Of a stretch of 64,000 bases of DNA, positions 10,326 to 17,420 are shown piece by piece; the first letter of the stretch is position 1, and every line of letters starts with the position of its first letter. The position numbers were made by a program, and so were the translations under genes. The stretch comes from Vibrio methylphosphonaticus (GTDB lineage: Bacteria; Pseudomonadota; Gammaproteobacteria; Enterobacterales; Vibrionaceae), in the NCBI RefSeq assembly GCF_023634655.1, contig NZ_JAMKMS010000003.1, positions 62,001 through 126,000 of the forward strand, written 5' to 3'. The notes under the pieces were generated by a model. That model had not been told where the DNA came from. It made no database searches and saw only the letters and a list, made by a program, of their open reading frames with translations.

Positions 10326-10411
10326 TGCTCTCCTGAATCTATTTGTCTATACAGATTCAGCATAGTACACTACTTTTAACAAAACAGCAGCCCAAATGAG
10401 ATCTTTAGTTA
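10326..10411. promoter_or_regulatory. Divergent promoter region between bcsR and bcsE
   Basis: These 86 AT-rich bases separate the two oppositely transcribed cellulose operons, so both promoters must lie in or overlap this stretch unless they sit within the coding ends. I see no clear consensus -35/-10 pair and no strong inverted repeat. The role is inferred from gene orientation. Confidence 0.6.
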
Positions 10412-11842
10412 ATGATTCAACAAGTTATCGGGTTCGATTCATGGAAAAACATGCACTTGCTCGCAATTAATGGTTTTAATATACCATTAGTCGAACGGCA
10501 ATTTTCCGTATTGCTATCAAACATAGCTAAAGGTGAAATCTTACCAAAAGAACCCATCGATGACTCATCAACGAAGCACCTCAAACACGTATTAAACTCC
10601 ATGTTTTCCGAGATATACTTGCCAGAAAACACATTATCGGCTGCTTGTTTTTTGGATGACTTAACTCAGATAAAAAACATTGAAAGCCATCATTACGCCA
10701 TTATTATTGACCGTAACAACCTGAAACAGTTTGATGTAGGGATCATCATTCAAACATGTATGGATACATTTCAAAACCTGACTATAATCGTCGTTAATTC
10801 GGATTCTTCCTACATTCAAAGTGTTATACCTAAATCATTGATATCAAACCGCTTCTATCTCGGTGAAATATTTTCCATTCAAGGAAATACTTACTCTAAT
10901 GTAATTAAATATCAATCAGGTGACACTCGGGTATACAACAAAGCATTTAAACTAGACAGTTCCACATCTAGTCATTCACTTGCTGAATCACTGCCTGTAT
11001 TTATCCACCAAGCGGCTGCGCCAGAACATTTTATTATTACTCATGGTTACCATGCCTTTAGTTGTAGCAGTGAAATAGAATCCAGCATCTCTAACATACA
11101 AAACGCCGTCATTATTTTTACCTGTCAGAGTTTTCAAGAGATAGAGCGAGTCACCAGAGAAGTCTATACATTCAAACAAAAGTTTGGGGAGTCGTTACGA
11201 ATTCTTGTCAAGGAAGGTACACCCTGTATTCGCTACAATGATTTTCATATGCTCATTAATGCGGGTGCGCAAAATATTATCGAACATTATCGCTCTGATT
11301 CAGTAATTTTTGACCAAGTACGCCTTGCCTCTCTCACGACAATGGACCGCAGTAACGTAGCTTTAACAACACTCGAAAGCTTCTTCCAAAGCCCGTTGAA
11401 TCACATTGGATTTCAGGAATTTAATGTGTTTATGGACGTGACCAACAACGTCGTTGACAAAATTAAGCATTCGCAACTAGAGTTTGCCCTGGTGGAACTG
11501 ATTCCTTTTTCATCTGTTTCGATTGCAGAAGCAAAAAGTTACTGCACGTTGAGGCGCAAAGGAGATATAGCAACGACCCTCGATGGTCGTATTGTGCTGT
11601 TTTTCAGCTCACTGAGACTTTATGAAGTATCCCAAGCGTTAAGTAATGTATTTTCTATTTCGACTACTGAGATTTTTTCTCAAATAAACACGTTAACGAC
11701 GCACAATGACATACTTGATAAATTGAAAGAGCTTAGTCAACTTAGTCACTCAACTATACAAGCGCCTTCTCCTAACGGGCTGGTCAAGAAGACAGTATTA
11801 TCGAGTAACAAAGCCGTTAAGGTTGACTGGGAATCAATATGA
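10412..11842 (+). CDS. bcsE: BcsE, c-di-GMP-binding regulator of cellulose synthesis
   Basis: 476 residues. BcsE binds c-di-GMP through a GIL domain and raises cellulose output by docking on the BcsRQ-BcsA assembly. The binding motif RxGD is present as Arg382-Lys-Gly-Asp385 within the segment YCTLRRKGDIATT. The region upstream (about 200-360) matches the degenerate receiver-like/NTPase layout described for the family. Overall it is shorter than E. coli BcsE (523) at the N-terminus. Its stop overlaps the bcsF start (ATGA), so the two are coupled. It is the first gene of bcsEFG. Confidence 0.9.
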   Translation: MIQQVIGFDSWKNMHLLAINGFNIPLVERQFSVLLSNIAKGEILPKEPIDDSSTKHLKHVLNSMFSEIYLPENTLSAACFLDDLTQIKNIESHHYAIIIDRNNLKQFDVGIIIQTCMDTFQNLTIIVVNSDSSYIQSVIPKSLISNRFYLGEIFSIQGNTYSNVIKYQSGDTRVYNKAFKLDSSTSSHSLAESLPVFIHQAAAPEHFIITHGYHAFSCSSEIESSISNIQNAVIIFTCQSFQEIERVTREVYTFKQKFGESLRILVKEGTPCIRYNDFHMLINAGAQNIIEHYRSDSVIFDQVRLASLTTMDRSNVALTTLESFFQSPLNHIGFQEFNVFMDVTNNVVDKIKHSQLEFALVELIPFSSVSIAEAKSYCTLRRKGDIATTLDGRIVLFFSSLRLYEVSQALSNVFSISTTEIFSQINTLTTHNDILDKLKELSQLSHSTIQAPSPNGLVKKTVLSSNKAVKVDWESI

Positions 11843-11991
11843 ACATTAATGAGTTTTTCATCGTGGCTGGTTTCTTTACCGGGGTTGGCATTGCTGTTTG
11901 CCTTTTCGCACCCTTGGTATTTCGCTTAGTAAAAGTCTTCTATTTACTTATTTTTAAACGCCCCAAATATTTGAAGAAAACCAAATTTTAA
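11839..11991 (+). CDS. bcsF: BcsF, small single-span membrane protein
   Basis: 50 residues starting at an ATG that overlaps the bcsE stop (ATGA). One hydrophobic helix spans roughly residues 6-39, followed by a basic tail (KRPKYLKKTKF). This is the size and layout of BcsF (E. coli YhjT, 63 residues), an inner-membrane peptide that recruits BcsE and is required for phosphoethanolamine modification by BcsG. bcsG starts 2 bases after the stop. The name is based on position and topology, since so short a protein gives little sequence evidence. Confidence 0.85.
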   Translation: MNINEFFIVAGFFTGVGIAVCLFAPLVFRLVKVFYLLIFKRPKYLKKTKF

Positions 11992-11993
11992 CT

Positions 11994-13613
11994 ATGAATA
12001 CGACCTCTCGCACATACTCTTGGTTCCTCGGCTGGTGGACAGTCTATTTCGCATTAAAAGTTTTTCTGTTTTGGAATGACACGCTGAAGTTTGACGCTCT
12101 TTATAATTTTGCATTACTTGCATTCGTCACGTTTCCGATCCCGAATCGGTGGTTAAACCGAACCCGTCATTTGATGGCAATAATTTTCGCTTTACTGCTC
12201 TTGCACCATGATTCGTTTCTTCCACCGCTTGAGCGCTTAACAAGCCAATGGGATCTCATTCGCCAATTTGATTCCACTTATTTGCTGTCTCTTGCTATCG
12301 ATTTCGTTTCCTTTGATCTCGTCGTATTAATCTCACTTGCAAGCCTCGGTTATTTATACCTCAACCAGATTTTTCGGTTATCCACGTTTGTGATTTTGGC
12401 CATGATCGCGTGTACGATTCCACCATCATTATGGCAGCCTATCGCTGCTCCAAATGTTGTACTATCGGGAAATGATAACAGCGGATTAGATCTCCCCCTT
12501 TCGAGCCAGGCAGACATCAACGACGTTCAAATTGATACCTCAGCTGAAGGGCTTAATCGCTATCTTACGGATTTCTTTTCACTCCAATCGAGCTTAACTT
12601 CTTCGTTGTCATCGATTGAAAATATCACGCCCAACTATGACATTCTGTTTATCAATATCTGCTCATTAAGCTGGGATGACTTAGAATTCAGCGGCAACAT
12701 TGATCACCCACTATTTGAAGAACTTGATATTGTCTTTAACAAGTTCAATTCTGCAACGTCTTATAGTGGGCCTGCAGTATTACGCATCCTTCGAGCTAAC
12801 TGCGGTCAACAAAGTCACGCCGCTCTGTTTGATAACAAGCTAACAAAACAGTGCTCGTTGTTTGACGAGTTGCATCGACTCGGGTTTGAGAAAGAAGTGT
12901 TGATGAATCACGATGGAAAATTCGACGGATTTAACAAACATATTGCGAGTAATATTGGTCCTTTTACCGCTGCTGTAAATGTCGATGAAATGCAACCATC
13001 ACAATACGCGTTTGACGGAACCAAAATTTATAGTGACCAAGAGGTCTTATCTAAGTGGAATAGTATCAATCACGATAAACCGACCGTGACTTTGTATAAC
13101 ACTATTAGTATTCACGATGGCAACCGTGTGATTGGTGAGTCAGGTTCACGCCTAGTTACATACAAACGACAACAAGCTAAATTGCTTGATGAACTTTACG
13201 CCTTTTTTCAAAACTTAACAGCAAGTGGACGTAATGTTGTTGTGGTCCTTCTGCCTGAACATGGTGCAGCGGTGAGAGGCGATCGCATGCAAATTTCAGG
13301 AATGAGGGAAATCCCAACCAAAGCCATTACCTCTGTCCCGGTAGGCGTAAAATTCTTTGGTAATGCGACCATAGTGGAACAGCAGCAAATCACTGTTGAT
13401 ACACCGGTTAGTTTTTTAGCGATCAGTGACTTGATAGCCAACATCGCGTCAAGTGGCATCTATCAGGGAGAGAGTGTCACTCTCAACTCACTCATTGAGA
13501 ATTTACCGCAAACACCGGTCGTATCCCAAAACCAAGGAACAACCATGCTAGAAGTTGATGGTAAGCAGTTCTATAGCTTTGATGAAACATCCTGGACAGA
13601 GTACAAACAATGA
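11994..13613 (+). CDS. bcsG: BcsG, cellulose phosphoethanolamine transferase
   Basis: 539 residues: an N-terminal membrane domain (helices at about 13-70 and 95-150), then a periplasmic alkaline-phosphatase-fold domain. BcsG moves phosphoethanolamine from phosphatidylethanolamine to the 6-hydroxyl of cellulose glucose units. The active-site residues of E. coli BcsG are all conserved at the same spacing: Cys223 (INICSLSWDDL; E. coli C243), nucleophile Ser258 (SYSGP; S278), and Glu422-His423 (LLPEHG; E442-H443). The GDRMQISGMREIP segment after the EH pair is also family-typical. The enzyme should be active, so the polymer is probably phosphoethanolamine cellulose. Last gene of bcsEFG. Confidence 0.95.
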   Translation: MNTTSRTYSWFLGWWTVYFALKVFLFWNDTLKFDALYNFALLAFVTFPIPNRWLNRTRHLMAIIFALLLLHHDSFLPPLERLTSQWDLIRQFDSTYLLSLAIDFVSFDLVVLISLASLGYLYLNQIFRLSTFVILAMIACTIPPSLWQPIAAPNVVLSGNDNSGLDLPLSSQADINDVQIDTSAEGLNRYLTDFFSLQSSLTSSLSSIENITPNYDILFINICSLSWDDLEFSGNIDHPLFEELDIVFNKFNSATSYSGPAVLRILRANCGQQSHAALFDNKLTKQCSLFDELHRLGFEKEVLMNHDGKFDGFNKHIASNIGPFTAAVNVDEMQPSQYAFDGTKIYSDQEVLSKWNSINHDKPTVTLYNTISIHDGNRVIGESGSRLVTYKRQQAKLLDELYAFFQNLTASGRNVVVVLLPEHGAAVRGDRMQISGMREIPTKAITSVPVGVKFFGNATIVEQQQITVDTPVSFLAISDLIANIASSGIYQGESVTLNSLIENLPQTPVVSQNQGTTMLEVDGKQFYSFDETSWTEYKQ

Positions 13614-13623
13614 TGTTGAGCCC

Positions 13624-13674
13624 AAGATAAGTATTAGGACAACATAAGTATTAGGATAACATAAGTATTTTGGT
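13624..13674. repeat. Three 17-base tandem repeats after bcsG
   Basis: Units at 13624-13640, 13641-13657 and 13658-13674 share the pattern AAcATAAGTATTaGGay. The first two differ at 2 positions and the third diverges at its end. They start 10 bases after the bcsG stop. No coding role is seen. Confidence 0.85.
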
Positions 13675-13816
13675 CGCTCATTCATAGCGAAGAATGCGTG
13701 AAGGGTCGCTAGAGCTAGGCGTTGGATCATTCATAAAAACGCTCCCGTGAGCATTCAAATCTTGTTATATTTCGCAAGATAAATCAGCGCTAATCAACAT
13801 CTATTGCGGAGAAATC

Positions 13817-13987
13817 ATGTCAAAGAAAACCGTTCGATTTGAATACGAAAAAGAAACCAAAAACAGTGTTCGTTACCAAGAAGTCCCAGAAGAAGGCACT
13901 GCACCCATTGTTGGGTCGCTGTATGTTCAAAAATGGTTTGCCGGAACCAGTAAGACCATTGAAGTGACGATTGAGAAGAAAGACTAG
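13817..13987 (+). CDS. Small conserved-looking hypothetical protein (56 residues)
   Basis: ATG at 13817 with a good ribosome site (GCGGAG, 7 bases upstream) opens a 56-residue frame ending at TAG 13987. The product is highly charged and soluble: it begins MSKKTVRFEYEKETKNSVRY and ends with a beta-rich VQKWFAGTSKTIEVTIEKKD. Alternating Lys/Glu with beta propensity suggests a small single-domain beta protein. I do not recognise a named family, though such proteins occur in Vibrionaceae. It stands alone between bcsG and the convergent ywbE-like gene, with its own upstream space. Confidence 0.75.
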   Translation: MSKKTVRFEYEKETKNSVRYQEVPEEGTAPIVGSLYVQKWFAGTSKTIEVTIEKKD

Positions 13988-14016
13988 GTTTGTGACGTTC
14001 GCACTATATTTATCGT

Positions 14017-14046
14017 CCATCAGCACGACGTCATTCGTGCTGATGG
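14017..14046. terminator. Strong hairpin between convergent genes
   Basis: Arms CCATCAGCACG (14017-14027) and CGTGCTGATGG (14036-14046) pair perfectly over 11 bases with an 8-base loop. It lies between the 56-residue gene and the convergent YwbE-family gene, where a bidirectional terminator would sit. Neither side has a clear T-run, so it may instead be a protein-binding palindrome. Confidence 0.5.
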
Positions 14047-14104
14047 AGACTGTCCAATTCATGCATGCGCTCAGATGATAACGTCATGTCACTGTGAGGC
14101 AGGT

Positions 14105-14296
14105 TTATACGATGACTTTCACTCGCCCTACATCGCCGCTTTCTAAGCGGACCTTAATGCCATGAGGATGATTGGGCGACTTAGTCAGTAAGTCTTTTAC
14201 TACTCCTGCCGTTAGCTTGCCACTACGTTGATCTTGCTTTAACACTATTTTCACTTCGATTCCTGGCTGAATATCAGCGCGATTGGTTCCATTCAT
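14105..14296 (-). CDS. YwbE family protein (DUF2196)
   Basis: 63 residues, basic, no membrane segment. The segments NRADIQPGIEVKIVLKQDQRSGKLTAGVVKD and SPNHPHGIKVRLESGDVGRVK match the YwbE/DUF2196 family, which has no established function; the fold is thought to be a small beta-barrel. Full length for the family. It is downstream of and co-oriented with the DUF3087-like gene (19 bases between), so the two may be co-transcribed. Confidence 0.85.
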   Translation of the reverse strand: MNGTNRADIQPGIEVKIVLKQDQRSGKLTAGVVKDLLTKSPNHPHGIKVRLESGDVGRVKVIV

Positions 14297-14315
14297 ACTG
14301 CTACCTTGTAAATTA

Positions 14316-14828
14316 CTAAATCAAGCTTGTATCAAAATCTTGGACGTCAACGTCCATTGAGAGAGAATCTATTTGCGCTTGTAGCTGCTGTATATTTTTT
14401 TCTAATTCACTCAGCGTCAGCGTATTATTATCAAGGGAATACACTTGCTTTAAACTATGGTAATAAAAGAAAAGTACCACTATCGCGTCACGATCATTTT
14501 CACTGACTCGCTGCTTAATTGGTTTGATTCTACGATAAATGCGATTCTGCAACGCTTTTAGGCGCCATACGTAGTACACCTCTTTAAAATAGGGTGTATT
14601 TTTCAGTTTAGACAGCACCGCAACACACACGAACGCTGCTGCGATAACACCCATTAAGTTTAAGTGAAAGTTACCTGTCGACTCTGCGGTAGGGTTTTGT
14701 GACCCAAAGAAAGCAATCAATACGCTACCAAAACCAACAGAAAGCACCGCTAATGCTGCAACAATAGCAATTGTAATCACGTTTAGGCGCTGCTTATATA
14801 TCGTTTTATCGATGTTAATTAACTTCAT
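14316..14828 (-). CDS. DUF3087-like inner-membrane protein
   Basis: 170 residues with two predicted membrane helices (about 17-40 and 52-75), then a soluble C-terminal part. That part holds an Arg/Lys-rich stretch (RLKALQNRIYRRIKPIKQR) and a predicted coiled coil near 130-160 (LSELEKNIQQLQAQIDSL). The opening MKLINIDKTIYKQRLN and the topology fit the DUF3087 family of Vibrio-type bacteria, from memory and not by search. No function is known. It is upstream of the YwbE-family gene. Confidence 0.65.
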   Translation of the reverse strand: MKLINIDKTIYKQRLNVITIAIVAALAVLSVGFGSVLIAFFGSQNPTAESTGNFHLNLMGVIAAAFVCVAVLSKLKNTPYFKEVYYVWRLKALQNRIYRRIKPIKQRVSENDRDAIVVLFFYYHSLKQVYSLDNNTLTLSELEKNIQQLQAQIDSLSMDVDVQDFDTSLI

Positions 14829-14975
14829 AGATCCAACTAGTTAGCGAAATATGACATCATGATAACCCATGCTAAGGCACTCAGACCACTTTCTTTGAAG
14901 TATGTGTCATTAATGGTAAGACGGAGCCAGAAGGTCCCCTACGATTACACGCCATATAAAGATTTCGGAACGAAT

Positions 14976-15012
14976 AAAAAGAAAAACCCCGAGACCTTTC
15001 GGCTTCGGGGTT
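14976..15012 (-). terminator. Rho-independent terminator of csrB
   Basis: Minus-strand arms AACCCCGA and TCGGGGTT (within 14985-15012) are followed by TTTTTCTTTTT. This defines the 3' end of csrB. The complementary run on the plus strand is short, so it works mainly for the minus strand. Confidence 0.9.
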
Positions 15013-15395
15013 ATATCTCTTACTCGCAGCAGTCCAGCTACTAAAGGTGCTCCATGCATCAATCCATGACAGTAATGCTAAGTTCCATTAGCATATTCCA
15101 TTCATCGCCTTCCTAGCGGTGTCCAAAATAGTATTCCCTACTCGCTAACCATCCTCGCTAGCATTCATCACTCGTTCCTAAGCGGTGTCCTTAACATCTA
15201 TCCTGATGCTTATTCCCTACTTTTCCAAAAGTGTCCACTGCCTTCCCTAGTTCGTTACCTATCCTAGTAACGGTTGCTTCCGTTCAATGTCCTATGTGCA
15301 TTCCATGCTGAAAGTCTATCCTAGACTCTCAAGACGTCTTCCTGACGATGCCCTTACCTGGTGCCTTTCCTATTCCGTGTCGCTCTCCTGTCGAC
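14976..15395 (-). ncRNA. csrB: CsrB-family CsrA-sequestering small RNA
   Basis: On the minus strand about 25 GGA motifs are packed into some 400 bases, many in the loops of short perfect hairpins such as AGTCTA-GGA-TAGACT, GTTAC-TAGGATAG-GTAAC and GCAT-GGA-ATGC. This is the architecture of CsrB/CsrC RNAs, which bind many CsrA dimers and relieve CsrA repression. The 5' end starts GTCGACAGG as E. coli csrB does, and the 3' part has AGTAGCTGGACTGCTGCGA, nearly the same as the E. coli csrB 3' segment. It ends in a GC-rich hairpin with a T-run. The long ORF overlapping its end on the other strand is spurious. Start and end are inferred from the promoter and terminator. Confidence 0.93.
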
Positions 15396-15447
15396 ACGAG
15401 ATATAATAATGAAATTTCGCTAATTTAACGTGTTACATTTGTGTAAA
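15396..15447 (-). promoter_or_regulatory. csrB core promoter
   Basis: The minus strand reads TATTAT (15408-15403), a good -10, just ahead of the expected start GTCGAC at 15395. There is no recognisable -35, as expected for an activator-dependent promoter. A perfect inverted repeat TTACA-TTTG-TGTAA at 15433-15446 covers about -38 to -51 and may bind a further regulator. The start site is inferred by analogy with E. coli csrB. Confidence 0.6.
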
Positions 15448-15554
15448 CCACGTACAAAACCCGAAGAAAACAAAAGCAATATTCAATAAAACAACACCTT
15501 AGCTGACTTCACATCCAAACTCCTCTTCGCAATCACTCGTATAACTCACAATGT

Positions 15555-15572
15555 TGTAAGCGATCTCGCACA
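15555..15572 (-). promoter_or_regulatory. UvrY/GacA/VarA-type activator box upstream of csrB
   Basis: On the minus strand the 18 bases read TGTGCGAGATCGCTTACA. They match 16 of 18 positions of the UvrY (SirA/GacA) box recalled for E. coli csrB/csrC (TGTGAGAGATCTCTTACA). The site is centred about 168 bases before the inferred start, a similar far-upstream position to the E. coli one. It predicts csrB activation by the VarS/VarA (BarA/UvrY) two-component system. Confidence 0.75.
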
Positions 15573-15703
15573 CAGAGAAGCGACGAAATAGGCGCCCCCC
15601 TAAAAATCAGGTTAACTCTACGTTACAGACCATATCGATCATAAATAAACCACCACTACAATATCACTGCACACCCGATTGCCATGACAACGTTAAAGAC
15701 AAA

Positions 15704-15730
15704 AAAGCGGCCTCACAAGGAGGCCGCTTT
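15704..15730 (-). terminator. Terminator of the pfaABCD operon
   Basis: A perfect 10-base stem (AAAGCGGCCT / AGGCCGCTTT) with a 7-base loop lies 33 bases after the pfaD stop. On the minus strand it runs directly into TTTTTT. It closes the PUFA operon and insulates it from csrB, which lies in the same orientation downstream. Confidence 0.93.
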
Positions 15731-15762
15731 GTTACTCTCGCTCAGTAATCACGAAAGCTCTG

Positions 15763-17400
15763 CTATGCCATTCTTTGGCTCGGAGTCCAACGAGCAAGAG
15801 AAGGAGTAAACTTGATACCTTGTGATGTCAGAAGGTTCACACGAGCCAAGTACGCGGCACCGTGCATGAGGTGCTTGGCAAGGTCTACAGCATTACGCTG
15901 TTGATAATCATCAAGGTAGCTATCTTTCGCCCACGCATTAAACGCACCTAGTGCGGGACCCGCCCAAACTTGGTAGTCCATCTCACGACCTTTTTCACCG
16001 GTATTTGACCAACGACTAGAAAGCCCTAGATACCAGCGGAAGATAAGGGCCATTTTACGCTTAGGGTTGCCTTCTGCACGTTCGATCTGTTTCGGGTCAC
16101 GCTCGTTAAAGTGCGCTACCGTGCCAGCCCAGATCTCGTCTAGGGTTGAACGGAATACTTGAGTTTCCAGCTTATGTCGCTCATCGGCAGGAATCGCTTC
16201 AATTGAGTCGTAGCGCGTGTAAATTTCGTATAACTTGTTGGCACGCATTGGGAACAATGTACCACGCTTCACGACTTGTAATTTCACCCCCATTTCGAAC
16301 ATGTCTGCTGCAGGCGCCATCGTCACATCGGCCATTTCTGTCGTGGCCAGTAACTTACGAGTATGCTCACTAGCACCCGCTTCAACACACGCTTGGTTGA
16401 TAGAGCCAGTGACAATGTAAGCCGCACCCATGTTGAATGTCGCTAATGCCGCATCAGGTGTACCAACGCCCCCACCACAACCCACACGAATTGGTGTTTT
16501 AAATTGATACTGAGCTTGGATTTTATCTTTCAATGCTAAAATCGTTGGCAACAATGTCACTAATGGACGGTTATCCGTATGGCCGCCAGAATCTGCTTCC
16601 GCGGTAATATCGTCTGCCATTGGCACCAACTGAGCCAGCTCCATTTGCTCAGCGGTGATGCGCCCTTCATCGAGCAATGCTTGCAACATTTTGGCTGGCG
16701 CAGGTGCCATGAACTTGCTTGCCACTTCGGTACGGCTGACCTTCGCAATGACCTTATTGCCAATGACAATTTCGCCTTTTGCATCTCGGCTCAACCCTGC
16801 CGCTCGGTAATGCACGATTTGTGGCGTTAAACCTAAAAATGCAGACGCTTCTACCGTCTTAACATTGTGCTTCAAAAACAGTTCGACACTGCCGCGTTCA
16901 AGGGCTGGTTCACTTGGGCTATGAATCAGATTAAATGCATATGGGCCATTTGGCAGCGCCGCTTGAATGCGGTTAATCGCTTGCTCAACACGTGATGGAA
17001 TAAGACCTGCAGCGCCAAATGAACACAGTATACCCGCCTGACCAAGGGCTATGACAAGCTCCTCTGAAGAGATACCATTTGCCATCGCTCCTGCGTAGTA
17101 AGCGTATTTTACCCCGTGGCAGCGACGAAATTCTTCATCACCAAGGCTTTGAGTCCCTAATGCAGGCGCATAAGCGCTTACTGGTTGACTATTAGCTGCA
17201 CTTGCCGAGTCGCCTGACGTCACTTCAGCATGCTGGCTAAGGCCCAACCCCTTCTCAGGGTGATTCACTACATAGCAACCAAGACTAAGATCTTTAAGGA
17301 TGGTCGCCATGGTTGCTTGGTCAAAATGCGTCGTGCTGTCTTCAATTTGCCACGGCCACGGAGAAAGCTTTTCATTGTTCATCGTTAGTTGTGTTGTCAT
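15763..17400 (-). CDS. pfaD: PfaD, enoyl reductase of the PUFA synthase
   Basis: 545 residues from the ATG at 17400. PfaD is the separate FMN-dependent (NPD/FabK-like TIM barrel) trans-enoyl reductase that works in trans with the PfaABC megasynthase. The conserved start ...KLSPWPW, the VGCGGGVGTPDAALATFNMGAAYIVTGS flavin/phosphate-binding stretch and the C-terminal ARVNLLTSQGIKF...WTPSQRMA are family features, and the length agrees with known PfaD. I prefer ATG 17400 (AAAGGA 8 bases upstream) over a TTG at 17424 that overlaps the pfaC stop and adds 8 residues. It is the last gene of the operon, followed by the terminator. Confidence 0.95.
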   Translation of the reverse strand: MTTQLTMNNEKLSPWPWQIEDSTTHFDQATMATILKDLSLGCYVVNHPEKGLGLSQHAEVTSGDSASAANSQPVSAYAPALGTQSLGDEEFRRCHGVKYAYYAGAMANGISSEELVIALGQAGILCSFGAAGLIPSRVEQAINRIQAALPNGPYAFNLIHSPSEPALERGSVELFLKHNVKTVEASAFLGLTPQIVHYRAAGLSRDAKGEIVIGNKVIAKVSRTEVASKFMAPAPAKMLQALLDEGRITAEQMELAQLVPMADDITAEADSGGHTDNRPLVTLLPTILALKDKIQAQYQFKTPIRVGCGGGVGTPDAALATFNMGAAYIVTGSINQACVEAGASEHTRKLLATTEMADVTMAPAADMFEMGVKLQVVKRGTLFPMRANKLYEIYTRYDSIEAIPADERHKLETQVFRSTLDEIWAGTVAHFNERDPKQIERAEGNPKRKMALIFRWYLGLSSRWSNTGEKGREMDYQVWAGPALGAFNAWAKDSYLDDYQQRNAVDLAKHLMHGAAYLARVNLLTSQGIKFTPSLARWTPSQRMA

Positions 17401-17420
17401 TATTATTTGTCCTTTCTCAC

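Noticed and set aside
14859..15044. Open frame of 61 codons on the plus strand
   Set aside because: It overlaps the csrB 3' end and terminator on the opposite strand, and has no ribosome site or recognisable sequence.
15020..15395. Series of short repeated motifs resembling a CRISPR-like or minisatellite array
   Set aside because: The shared element is only TCC (GGA on the other strand) within differing hairpins, with no constant repeat or spacer length. The pattern is that of csrB.
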